Positions 54,355-63,213 of a stretch of 64,000 nucleotides of DNA are shown here, one piece after another. Source of the DNA: Pelagicoccus sp. SDUM812005 (lineage in GTDB: Bacteria; Verrucomicrobiota; Verrucomicrobiia; Opitutales; Opitutaceae). Position 1 is the stretch's first letter. Every line of letters begins with the position of its first letter. Under the pieces are notes generated by a model. It was given only the letters and a program-made list of their open reading frames with translations. It made no database searches and was not told the DNA's origin. The stretch is taken from assembly GCF_031127875.1 (NCBI RefSeq), contig NZ_JARXIA010000003.1, positions 288,911 to 352,910 on the forward strand, given 5' to 3'. The position numbers and the translations under genes were made by a program.

Positions 54355-55935
54355 ATGGTCGCATTATTCAGAGCAGTGAGGTGGGCCGTGTTGGCGGCCT
54401 GCTCGGTATCGCTCGCATTTGCCGAGAAGGAGTTGGCAAGCGAGGAGGAGCTTTTCGAAGGGCCCGAGTATTCGCAGGCCTTCAAGAATCCGAAGGACCA
54501 TCCGGGACGGCCCAATGTGTTGCTGATCGGCGACTCGATTTCGAACGCTTACACGGTGGATGTTCGCAAGCTGCTGCACGGGAAGGCGGACGTTTTTCGA
54601 ATTCCGGGAAACGGGAAGAATTCTGCCTACGGCTTGGAGCATTTGGATAAGTGGCTGGCCATGGAGCCGGGCAAGTGGGATGTCATTCATTTCAACTGGG
54701 GCCTATGGGACCTTTGCTACCGGCATCCCGAGTCGAAGACGCAGGGCTATCGGGACAAGGTGAACGGAACGATCACTGCTACGCCCGAGCAGTACCGCTC
54801 CAACATGGAAAAGATCGTGGCTCGCCTGAAGCGAACCGATGCGACTTTGATTTGGTGCGCCACGACGCCGGTTCCGGAATTCGAGGCCGGGCGCAAGCTG
54901 GGCGACGACCTCGTCTACAACGAGATTGCGGGCGAGATCATGGAGGCGAACGGAATCAGGATCAACGATCTGCACTCCCACGCCCTGCAGCGGTATGCGA
55001 AGATCCAAAGGCAAAAAGGCGACGTGCATTACACGCCGGAAGGGTCGGCCTACCTGGCGGAGAAGGTGGCTAGCGAAATCTCCGCGGCCTTGCGGGCGAG
55101 CGGCGGATCCTCGAAGGCTGGAGACCTGCCCGTGCGCGACTGGCTTTTGCTCGATCTTGATGCCAATCGCGGCGTGGAGCTGGAAGACGGATTGCGGGTG
55201 GCTGCCTGGCGCAATCAGGTGGAGGGGACGGCTGCGGACCGGTTCGTGAAACGAGACGAAGGGCGCGAGCTCCCCGGATCGGGGCGCCCCACATTGAAGC
55301 GAGCGGTGGCCCGTATCGGTGGGAATGATACGCTTGTCTTCGAGGAGCAGGAGCTGGTGAATCTGCACGAGGATGCGTTTGACCATCTGGTGACCGGAAG
55401 TGGATACACTTGGTTTTCGGTGATGTGCGCCTACGAGCAAAACGTGGGCAAGAAGGACGTGAACTCGTTCTTCGGCAATTTGAAGAACGGATCGTTTTAC
55501 GAAGGTTTCTGGGGAAACCTGATGGATGACAACCGTGTTTGGATGGGGACCCGGAACGGTATTCGCGGAGAGGGAAAGCCGACCCTCTGGCATGAAAGGC
55601 TCAACCCTTTGGTGGTGAGCGAAAAGCCGCTCGAGCAAGATCGCTACTACATCGTCATGGGCAGAATGGACGAGGGGCACGAGCTGGTGGACCTGGAGCT
55701 TTTCGTGAATTCGTCTGTTCCTGTGGATACGAAGCAGGTGCCGGTGAACCCAGAGGCAAATCCGTCCAAAATGGCCATCGGCCAAGAGCGCGACGCAACC
55801 AATCACCCAGGCAAGGAATCCTTTAGCGGCGAGATTGCCCGTCTTCTCATCTACGAGCGCCCCTTAGCTGATGAAGAGATGGAGGAACTGATTCGCCATT
55901 TGGCAGAAACCTATTCAATCAAACTTGACAGCTGA
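54355..55935 (+). CDS. SGNH-family esterase with C-terminal LamG-like domain, secreted
   Basis: A 526-residue protein starting at ATG 54355 (a GTG at 54325 would add ten residues before the signal). Signal peptide about 1-23. Block I of SGNH hydrolases, LLIGDSIS with Ser61, GNGKNS as an oxyanion-type block, and DVHYTPEG with Asp223 and His225 complete the catalytic residues. The second half (about 255-526) looks like a laminin-G/concanavalin fold (WLLLDLDANRGVE to EIARLLIYERPL). Removal of acetyl or other ester groups from the polysaccharide is the likely function. The promoter-like element at 54279 lies just upstream. Confidence 0.87.
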   Translation: MVALFRAVRWAVLAACSVSLAFAEKELASEEELFEGPEYSQAFKNPKDHPGRPNVLLIGDSISNAYTVDVRKLLHGKADVFRIPGNGKNSAYGLEHLDKWLAMEPGKWDVIHFNWGLWDLCYRHPESKTQGYRDKVNGTITATPEQYRSNMEKIVARLKRTDATLIWCATTPVPEFEAGRKLGDDLVYNEIAGEIMEANGIRINDLHSHALQRYAKIQRQKGDVHYTPEGSAYLAEKVASEISAALRASGGSSKAGDLPVRDWLLLDLDANRGVELEDGLRVAAWRNQVEGTAADRFVKRDEGRELPGSGRPTLKRAVARIGGNDTLVFEEQELVNLHEDAFDHLVTGSGYTWFSVMCAYEQNVGKKDVNSFFGNLKNGSFYEGFWGNLMDDNRVWMGTRNGIRGEGKPTLWHERLNPLVVSEKPLEQDRYYIVMGRMDEGHELVDLELFVNSSVPVDTKQVPVNPEANPSKMAIGQERDATNHPGKESFSGEIARLLIYERPLADEEMEELIRHLAETYSIKLDS

Positions 55936-55979
55936 TCTCTGTGAGAAAGCGATAAGAGAACCCCATAGATAGAGAACGT

Positions 55980-57230
55980 ATGAAGAACAAGAAAAGGACT
56001 TTAACTGAGATCGGAGCAGCTGGATTGGCTCTGTATTTGTTGTGTGGATGCACGTCCAAAGGTGGAGACGGCGAGTTTGCCAGCGATGTGGCGTTCATGG
56101 AAAAGCATACTCCTATCGTTCTGCTGCAGGACGGGAACGCCGCGGTGGCGGTAGCCCCTGACTACCAGGGGCGTGTCATGACCAGTACCTATGATCGATC
56201 GGAGGGGCCGAGCTTCGGCTGGATCAACCGTCCTGTCATCGAAAAGGGCATTCTTTCGCCGGAAGAGCAGAAAGGGAAACTGGAAGATCACATCTATATC
56301 TTTGGAGGCGAGGAGCGCTTCTGGCTTGGTCCGGAAGGCGGACAGTACGCGATTTTCTTCAAGCCGGGCGACAAGTTCGAGTTCGAAGACTGGAAAACAC
56401 CAGCGGCCATCGACACCGATGCTTTCGAGCTCGTGAAGCGTAGTGATAAATCCGCTACGTTTAAGCACGAGGCGGAGTTGATGAACTACAGCGGGACGAA
56501 GTTTCAGCTTGGTATCGAACGCACCGTTTCGCTGCTGGGGGCGGAGGCGGCGGAAAAGTCGCTCGGCGTTTCCGTAGGCGAGGGTATCCAGCTGGTTGGA
56601 TACGAAACGGATAATCGCGTGACCAATCAAGGCGACAAGGCTTGGGATCCCAAGACCGGCTTGTTGTCGATTTGGATCTTGGGCATGTACAACCCATCGC
56701 CCGAAACTACCGTGGTGATCCCTTTCAAGGAAGGCAGCGAGGCGAAGCTCGGCCCCAAGGTGAACGACACTTATTTCGGCAAGGTGCCGGAGGACTACCT
56801 GAAGGTAGAAGAGGACATCCTATACTTCCGGGGCGACGGAACGCGTCGCGGCAAGATTGGAATCTCGCCGCAGCGCTCCGAGGGAATCGCCGGCAGCTAC
56901 GACGCGAAGGGGAAGGTCCTGACAGTGGTGACCTACAACGTGCAGGAGGCGCCCAACGGTTTCGTGAATTCCATGTGGGAGTTGCAGAAGGAGCCTTACT
57001 CCGGCGACGTGATCAATTCCTACAACGACGGTTCGCCCGCGGAAGGCGTGGCTCCGCTGGGGCCTTTCTACGAGCTCGAAACCTCTTCTCCCGCCGCCGC
57101 CCTGAAGCCGGGCGAAACGCTCACGCACATCCAGCAGACTTACCATTTCCATGGTTCCGAAGCGGAGCTCGACCAGCTCGCTGTGGAATTGTTTGGGGTT
57201 GGTTTGGAAACGATCCGGACCCAGTTCTAG
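55980..57230 (+). CDS. DUF6786-like lipoprotein (mutarotase-type beta-sandwich)
   Basis: A 416-residue lipoprotein. The lipobox LLCGC (Cys24) follows a hydrophobic core. VAVAPDYQGRVMTST, FGWINRPVI, FGGEERFWLGPEGGQYAIFF and DWKTPAAIDT are the recognisable conserved stretches of a family I know as DUF6786, which has a galactose-mutarotase-like beta-sandwich look. No enzymatic role has been established to my knowledge; sugar binding or anomer handling in the periplasm is a guess from fold and setting. It follows the SGNH gene by 44 bases and precedes a sulfatase by 7, so the three are probably cotranscribed. Confidence 0.75.
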   Translation: MKNKKRTLTEIGAAGLALYLLCGCTSKGGDGEFASDVAFMEKHTPIVLLQDGNAAVAVAPDYQGRVMTSTYDRSEGPSFGWINRPVIEKGILSPEEQKGKLEDHIYIFGGEERFWLGPEGGQYAIFFKPGDKFEFEDWKTPAAIDTDAFELVKRSDKSATFKHEAELMNYSGTKFQLGIERTVSLLGAEAAEKSLGVSVGEGIQLVGYETDNRVTNQGDKAWDPKTGLLSIWILGMYNPSPETTVVIPFKEGSEAKLGPKVNDTYFGKVPEDYLKVEEDILYFRGDGTRRGKIGISPQRSEGIAGSYDAKGKVLTVVTYNVQEAPNGFVNSMWELQKEPYSGDVINSYNDGSPAEGVAPLGPFYELETSSPAAALKPGETLTHIQQTYHFHGSEAELDQLAVELFGVGLETIRTQF

Positions 57231-57237
57231 TCAGCTT

Positions 57238-58764
57238 ATGATTGCCACATCCTTTCACCGTTCGAAGCGGCCGCTGGGGGCTATCCTGTTGGCATTGGCG
57301 ATGCTGTTGGCAGGGCGATTCGCCGTTGCTGCGGATTCCGCCGCGAAGCCGAACATCGTCTTCATCATGGCCGACGACCTCGGGTGGCAGGATGTGGGCT
57401 TCATGGGGAGCAAGTATTTCGAGACGCCTCACCTCGACGCGCTCGCCGCGGGTGGGGTGGTTTTCGAAAACGCATTCATGTACCCGACCTGTTCGCCTTC
57501 GCGGGCGGCGCTTTTGACCGGCAAGCATTCCTTTCGCACCGGCTGCTACAACGTGCCGGTTTTGGAGCGAGGGGACGCGCAGGATAATATCTTTTCCCGC
57601 TGGACGGTTGAGAAGGAGCACCCCGTTTATTCGCAGCCTTTGAATGAAGCTGGCTACAAGCTGATCCACTTGGGCAAGTGGCACATCGTGGGACCGAATC
57701 CGGAGGAAGAGAAAGCGCTCCCGTTCCAGAAGAAGTTGGCCCAGCCGCCGAACGGAGACTTGAGCTGGCTTCCCGCCCATCTGACTCCGGAGATCCAGCA
57801 ATATTATCCCCTTGGTCGCGGCTTTCACGAAAACGTGGGCGGTACCTGGTGGGGCGATCCAGCTCGTGGATACAAGCAAGGCTACAAGGCTCCCGGCGGG
57901 GGCTATGTGGCGCCGTTCAAGAATCCTTTTATCGAGGACAAGGAGGACGACGGGTGGTTGACGGATCGGCTGATGGATGAAGCGATCGATTTCATCGAGC
58001 GGCATTCCGAGGAGCCCTTTTTCGTGAATCTTCACTTCTACGCTCCGCACCGGCCGACGGTGCCCCGCGACGAGGCGGCCTTGCGGCATTTCATGGAAAA
58101 GGCGGCGGACCCGGAAACTGGGCAGGGCGTGGGCGATCGCACGGAGGTCGCAGCCTTTGCGACCATGGTGAAGTCGATCGACGACAACGTGAAGCGGCTG
58201 GTGGACTACCTGGAGGAAGCGGGTTTGCGGGAGAACACCGTGATCATCTTCACCTCCGACAACGGCTTTAACGGGCTGCAAAGCAGCAACCGCAACGTGA
58301 GGGGAGCCAAGGGGAACGTCTACGACGGCGGTTTGCGCGTCCCCGCTTTCGTGAACGCGCCGGGTCGGGTGCGGCCCGGCCGCGTCGAAACGCCGGTTCA
58401 AGGGCTGGACTACTTTCCGACCTTCTTGGAGCTTGCTGGCGTAAGCGATTATCGGGGCACCCTGGACGGGGAGAGTTTGCTGCCGTTGCTCAAGGGGGAA
58501 TCGTTGGTCGAGCGGCCGCTCTTTTGGCATATCGCCAGCGCCTATAAGGATCCCGCTTGCTCGATTCTGAGGCGTGGACCCTGGAAACTGATCCAATACC
58601 TCAAGGATGGGCGTATCGAGCTTTACAATACCCAAGAGGACCTGAAGGAGAGTCGAGACCTGTCCCGGAGCCACCCGGAGGTCGCCCAGAGCATGGTGAA
58701 GGAATTGGAGCAGTGGCGTCGGGAAAACGAGGTGCCGCTGCCGCCGAGCTCGGTTTTGAAGTAG
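57238..58764 (+). CDS. S1-family sulfatase, secreted
   Basis: A 508-residue sulfatase starting at ATG 57238; an earlier in-frame GTG at 57151 lies inside the preceding gene. Signal peptide about 1-32. MADDLGWQDVGF, formylglycine site C85-SPSR with AALLTGKHSFR, LGKWHIVGPNPEE, YAPHRP and TSDNGFN are present. A loop of about 60 residues (Gly/Pro/Lys-rich) lies between GKWH and the IEDKEDDGW region. It seems unrelated to the paralogous pairs elsewhere in the window. Confidence 0.92.
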   Translation: MIATSFHRSKRPLGAILLALAMLLAGRFAVAADSAAKPNIVFIMADDLGWQDVGFMGSKYFETPHLDALAAGGVVFENAFMYPTCSPSRAALLTGKHSFRTGCYNVPVLERGDAQDNIFSRWTVEKEHPVYSQPLNEAGYKLIHLGKWHIVGPNPEEEKALPFQKKLAQPPNGDLSWLPAHLTPEIQQYYPLGRGFHENVGGTWWGDPARGYKQGYKAPGGGYVAPFKNPFIEDKEDDGWLTDRLMDEAIDFIERHSEEPFFVNLHFYAPHRPTVPRDEAALRHFMEKAADPETGQGVGDRTEVAAFATMVKSIDDNVKRLVDYLEEAGLRENTVIIFTSDNGFNGLQSSNRNVRGAKGNVYDGGLRVPAFVNAPGRVRPGRVETPVQGLDYFPTFLELAGVSDYRGTLDGESLLPLLKGESLVERPLFWHIASAYKDPACSILRRGPWKLIQYLKDGRIELYNTQEDLKESRDLSRSHPEVAQSMVKELEQWRRENEVPLPPSSVLK

Positions 58765-59435
58765 CTTAGGGACTAGGAATGGCCCCGTGGGGGTGACGAT
58801 TCCTTAGAGGCTCGCCGGCTCCGTCGGCGAAACGGGAAAAAGGCGCTAGGTGGCCTTGAGGCAGCGCTTTGCCCAAGGTTTGGCGTATCATGTCGCTGAA
58901 TACGGATTTTCCCTAATTACGGGCCCGTGGCCGCCCGGTGAGGAATACGTGATAAGCGTGGGTCGGCGAGCGGAATCGTATCTGGGGAGGCGATCTCCGC
59001 GTAAAAAGAGTGCCGTTCTGTTTCGGGGTGTGCAAGGTGCACGAGGTCAGGGGCTTATGGGATTGTATGTACCTGGCGAATACGGTCATTGGGGCCAGGT
59101 AAAAAGTGGCTTGGGCGAAGGGAAAAACGCGAGCTGAGAAGGGGACGCCTATTCGCGTAACGAATTGATTTCTAGCGAGATAGACAAACGGACACGCCTT
59201 CTGGACGAACGGACGTTGCGACAGCTGCGAAAAATCGTTATTCTCGGAGCGCGAGGTCTTTCGTATGTCCCTATACCTCAGTGGATTGCGGAGTTTATTT
59301 GGGGCCTCGCTTGTTTCTGGGACACGACAGCCTGCTTCCGGTCCTGCTTATGACCCCAAGCGATCGTCGATTGCCCGTTTCTGATAACCCATAACTGAAC
59401 AATACCCACAATAATACGGTTTCGTATTCTACCTT
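58765..59435. other. 670-base gene-free gap before the second receptor
   Basis: Near 58773-58807 arms CTAGGAAT and ATTCCTTAG, plus an inner GGCCCC/GGGG stem, can form a hairpin without a T-run, a weak end signal for the operon. The middle holds only short frames without motifs. The last 60 bases before 59436 are AT-rich (ACAATAATACGG) and probably contain the receptor promoter. Confidence 0.45.
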
Positions 59436-62400
59436 ATGAATATCCCAATAGCTGAGTTTCCCCACCTCTTTTCGGTACGCATTCGAAAATGTGCGGGCGT
59501 AATGCTTGCGTTCCCTTTGTTGGGATCGCTTTTCCTGCAGGCTCAGGACGGTGAGAAGGAAGAGGAGGTCTTCGAGCTTTCTCCCTTTGAAGTAGACGGT
59601 TCGCAAGACCAAGGCTACCGCGCCGAAAATACCTTGGCGGGAAGCCGCTTGAACATGTCCTTGGAGGATGTGGCTCAGTCCGTAAACGTCCTGACCATGG
59701 AGTTCCTGGAGGACGTCGGCGCGGAGAACATCGACGACATCCTGCTCTATGCGGTGAATGCGGAGCCGGACCACGGCGATGCCCCTACCGGACTCGCGAC
59801 CGAGGAGAATGTCGGCACCACCTTGAACTTCGTGGCCAACGGCTTGCAGAACATCCGGGGTAGCAGCGCCTCCGTGACGGTGGACAACAACAATGGCGGC
59901 GGCACCATCGACACCTACAACGCGTCGCGCGTGGAGATCTCCCAAGGGCCGAACGCGGTGCTCTTCGGCTTCGGCGGAGCGGGTGGGGCGGTCAATCTCT
60001 CCACGCAGCGCGCGAGCATGCAGCGCGACTCCTTCCGTATCCAATCCACGGTGGGTTCCGACGATCAGTTCCGTAACATCTTCAATTTCAACAAGGTGCT
60101 GATCGACGGCAAGTTGGGCTTCAAGGTTATCTCCCTTTTTGAGGACAAGGAAAGCTGGCGGGCGGGCGCCTACAACGACAGTCGTCGCAATACCTTCGTG
60201 CTCTCGGCGAGGCCCTTCGAAGGCACGGAGTTTAGCGCCAACTACGAAAGGGGACACATCGACAAACAGTGGACGGTGAACCAAGGCGCCACGGATGCGT
60301 GGCAAGCGTGGGATGCGGTCTGGGATAGCGAGGAATACGAGGCCTTGTACGGCGCCGGCACCTTCGAGGCCTTCAACCGAGCGGGGGTGAACCGAAATAG
60401 CTTAGGCTCCTACGGTTTAATTCGTGGCAACAATTCCCAGCGCAAGGTATTCATAGACAACCTCGATTTCGCGGCGGAAGGGCTGCCTACCGATGCGGGC
60501 AATATCATTCCGCTGCATAACTTCTCTCGCACGAGCTCTTCGGTAGCAGGTCGGATGCTGTCGGACGAAGAGGTCGACATCTCGCAATTCACTCCCTTCG
60601 GCCCCGATTCCTACGAGAATCAAGATGTGAAGAACCTCAAGGTCACGCTCAACCAAAGGATTCGGCCAAACCTGTTCCTGAACCTCGAGTACTTCGATTC
60701 GGACAACGACATTTTCCGGACGGCTCCCACGAGCCGCAACCTGGCGATTCAGGCGGACCCGAACAAGGTGTTCGACGGCGTGGCCGCGGGCGCCCCGCAT
60801 TTCGATGACATGGTGAACCCTTTCGGTCCCAGCGAAGATGGCTACTACCTGTATTCGGAAATGCAGATCCAGCAGCCCAACTTCTTTCTCAGCGATACCA
60901 CTTTGAGAGGATCTATCGGTTACTTGCTCGATACCGAGCGCTGGGGAGACCACCGCATCAATATCGCCGCCAACAAGATGCAGAAGTCATGGGCGCGATC
61001 CACCTCACAAGAGATCCTGGACGTGCACGAGGCCATTGCTCGGGGCGTGAATCTGGGCCGCTACAATCTGGTGGGCAACAACGCCCTGCACGCCAACAAC
61101 ACCATCTGGCGTCGGCACTACTACGCGGCGGGGCCTGACGGGTATCCGGTAGACGACAGCGAAATTAAGCCAGGCTCCTTTTTCGATCCGGTCGAGATGC
61201 TCGTTGAAGATGGCGACGGCAACCCCTTCTTGCTGGGAACGAAGCAGTTCCGGCTCGGCGGGGGACATCAGCGCGAAACGGTTACCGATACGGAAGGCAC
61301 GTCCTTCACTTGGGTCGGTCGCTGGTGGAAGGATAAGGTGATCAGCACGGTGGGTCTGCGCAATACCGACGCGATCACCAACGTCTTCGACGGCAGGACC
61401 GCGAATTCCCAAGTCGTCAAGGACGAGGACGGGAACGTGGTCTACAACGCGGATGGTTCCATTGCCCTGCTGGACGAGGCGGCTCGCCCCTTCCTTTACA
61501 TCGACCCGAACACGGGATTGCCGGGAGCGAACGCCATGTCGGAATCATTCCAGTCCTCGACGCCCACCGATACCAAGGAGTCGACGGCTGCCAACTCGAC
61601 CTTCGGCCTCGTCTACAAGCCTACCAACTGGATGTCGGTGGTCTACAACCGATCGACCAACCGCTCCGACCCGAGCATCTACCGTGTCATTATTCCCGGT
61701 ATCGTGGCTCCCAGCGGCGACGGCTTCGGCCAGGACATCGGACTTCGCTTCAACCTCTTCGACCGCAAAGTCTCGCTGGCGTTGAACTATTTCGAGAACC
61801 GCACGGAAGACTCGTCCACGGGCGGCGGCGTCGAGGAGAACTTGCTCGAGCCGCACCGCGCGGTTCTGGACGCTTTCGTCCGCGCTCAAGAAGGGGTTAT
61901 CTACTACCTTCAGGATGAAGAGGGGGACTACCTCCTGGACGAGAACAACAACCCGATCGTCGACGACTCGCGCACGAATCTGCCGATGGCCCAGAGCGAT
62001 CCTCGCTACCTGAGCGAAGAAGAGCGTTTGGCCTCCTACGCTGTGGGCGCCAACCAGACCCTGATCGACAAGGAGTCTGCGGGATACGACGTCCGAATCG
62101 TCGCCAATCCGTCGAAAAACTGGAGGCTCGCCTTTAACTTCTCCGACATGCTCCGCTCTTCGCGCAAGGGCCTCTACGACGAGGATCTCGTCTGGCTCGC
62201 TGGCGAAAAGGAAGCCGTCATGGCCCGTTACGAAGCTTACGCTGCGGCTGGCGACAGCTACCTCGACGACCTCAAGACCGCCCTTCGCAACATCGAAGAC
62301 GAGAAGAACGAGTCCTTCGTCCTGGAGGAAGTTCGCGTCGCCATAAACGAATTGATCGAAGCGGGAGATAGCGAGGGCGCGGAAGCCTTGTTCGCCAGTC

Positions 62401-62912
62401 TCCATCCCATCGGCCGCGCCTACGACTACATCGGCCAGGAGACCGGCGTGACCAAGCTGCAGGTCGAAGACATAGACACCGGCTCCAGCGCCAAGAAGGC
62501 CAATATGTTCACCTCCTACCGCTTCCGAGAAGGGAAGTTCAAAGGCTTCACCGTGGGCGGCGGTTTCACCTGGCGGGACAAGCGTACCTTGAATCACTTT
62601 TTCAACTACGTCGACGACGAGACAGGTGAAACAACGGTACGGACCCGTCCGGATGTGGTGTACGGCGACTATGACAGCATCACGATCTACGAGTCGGACG
62701 ACGACTTCCGCCTGAACCTGATGGGCTCGTATTCGACCAAGCTGAAACTGTTCGGGATCGATGCGAATGCGAAGTTCCAGGTGAACGTCGACAACGTATT
62801 GCAGGATGGATACAGCTTCGAGCCGCTGCGCTACCTGATCGACGGCAATGTTCGCCGCTACACCATCGTCGGACCGCGTACCTGGAAACTCACTACCACT
62901 ATCGATTTCTAG
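59436..62912 (+). CDS. TonB-dependent outer membrane receptor (second copy)
   Basis: An 1158-residue receptor. Signal peptide about 1-36; ELSPFEVDGSQDQGYRAENT, SLEDVAQSVNVLTMEFLEDV and SRVEISQGPNAVLFGFGGAGG make up the N-terminus and plug, and the barrel ends in WKLTTTIDF with terminal Phe. Plug and barrel sequences parallel the receptor at 48908 throughout, while surface-loop regions (for example 280-330) differ most, as expected for distinct or differently sized ligands. A long leader and a strong terminator make it a separate transcription unit. Confidence 0.93.
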   Translation: MNIPIAEFPHLFSVRIRKCAGVMLAFPLLGSLFLQAQDGEKEEEVFELSPFEVDGSQDQGYRAENTLAGSRLNMSLEDVAQSVNVLTMEFLEDVGAENIDDILLYAVNAEPDHGDAPTGLATEENVGTTLNFVANGLQNIRGSSASVTVDNNNGGGTIDTYNASRVEISQGPNAVLFGFGGAGGAVNLSTQRASMQRDSFRIQSTVGSDDQFRNIFNFNKVLIDGKLGFKVISLFEDKESWRAGAYNDSRRNTFVLSARPFEGTEFSANYERGHIDKQWTVNQGATDAWQAWDAVWDSEEYEALYGAGTFEAFNRAGVNRNSLGSYGLIRGNNSQRKVFIDNLDFAAEGLPTDAGNIIPLHNFSRTSSSVAGRMLSDEEVDISQFTPFGPDSYENQDVKNLKVTLNQRIRPNLFLNLEYFDSDNDIFRTAPTSRNLAIQADPNKVFDGVAAGAPHFDDMVNPFGPSEDGYYLYSEMQIQQPNFFLSDTTLRGSIGYLLDTERWGDHRINIAANKMQKSWARSTSQEILDVHEAIARGVNLGRYNLVGNNALHANNTIWRRHYYAAGPDGYPVDDSEIKPGSFFDPVEMLVEDGDGNPFLLGTKQFRLGGGHQRETVTDTEGTSFTWVGRWWKDKVISTVGLRNTDAITNVFDGRTANSQVVKDEDGNVVYNADGSIALLDEAARPFLYIDPNTGLPGANAMSESFQSSTPTDTKESTAANSTFGLVYKPTNWMSVVYNRSTNRSDPSIYRVIIPGIVAPSGDGFGQDIGLRFNLFDRKVSLALNYFENRTEDSSTGGGVEENLLEPHRAVLDAFVRAQEGVIYYLQDEEGDYLLDENNNPIVDDSRTNLPMAQSDPRYLSEEERLASYAVGANQTLIDKESAGYDVRIVANPSKNWRLAFNFSDMLRSSRKGLYDEDLVWLAGEKEAVMARYEAYAAAGDSYLDDLKTALRNIEDEKNESFVLEEVRVAINELIEAGDSEGAEALFASLHPIGRAYDYIGQETGVTKLQVEDIDTGSSAKKANMFTSYRFREGKFKGFTVGGGFTWRDKRTLNHFFNYVDDETGETTVRTRPDVVYGDYDSITIYESDDDFRLNLMGSYSTKLKLFGIDANAKFQVNVDNVLQDGYSFEPLRYLIDGNVRRYTIVGPRTWKLTTTIDF

Positions 62913-62978
62913 GGTTCGCTGATTTCAAAACTCTTTTCCGGGAAGGCCTGAAGGCGAACCGGGAAACGAGTTGCTCAT

Positions 62979-63018
62979 AGCCTGCCGGGGTGCCAAGTCG
63001 CAGCCGGGCAGGCTTTTT
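62979..63018 (+). terminator. Rho-independent terminator of the second receptor
   Basis: AGCCTGCC (62979) pairs with GGCAGGCT (63007), followed by TTTT. The remaining bases to 63213 hold a degenerate REP copy and no gene. Confidence 0.85.
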
Positions 63019-63043
63019 CGTTTTCATGGGCTTGCAGGATTCC

Positions 63044-63070
63044 GGCGAGCGGCCGGAGGCGCGCCCTACC
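63044..63070 (-). repeat. Degenerate REP hairpin
   Basis: On the minus strand it starts GGTAGGGCGCG like the other REP copies but continues CCTCCGGCCGCTCGCC, with only a partial stem (GGCG/CGCC). Confidence 0.45.
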
Positions 63071-63213
63071 TAAAAATAGGGTGGGGTTTCAGCTCGCATT
63101 GCCACGGCAAGCGTCCTGCAATAGCTGTCCCCCTCCAGCTTGGAAGTCACCCCCAATGCATTTGCCCGAACCCAAACGACGCCGCTTTGGTATCGAAACC
63201 CTAACTACGTATC

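Noticed and set aside
523..58764. Assignment of each sulfatase to a numbered S1 subfamily
   Set aside because: Apart from a tentative S1_15 likeness at 35856, motifs alone do not separate subfamilies; a profile search against sulfatase subfamily models would decide.
59165..59353. 62-codon frame before the second receptor
   Set aside because: Too short, no ribosome site or homology that I recognise; more likely part of a long leader.
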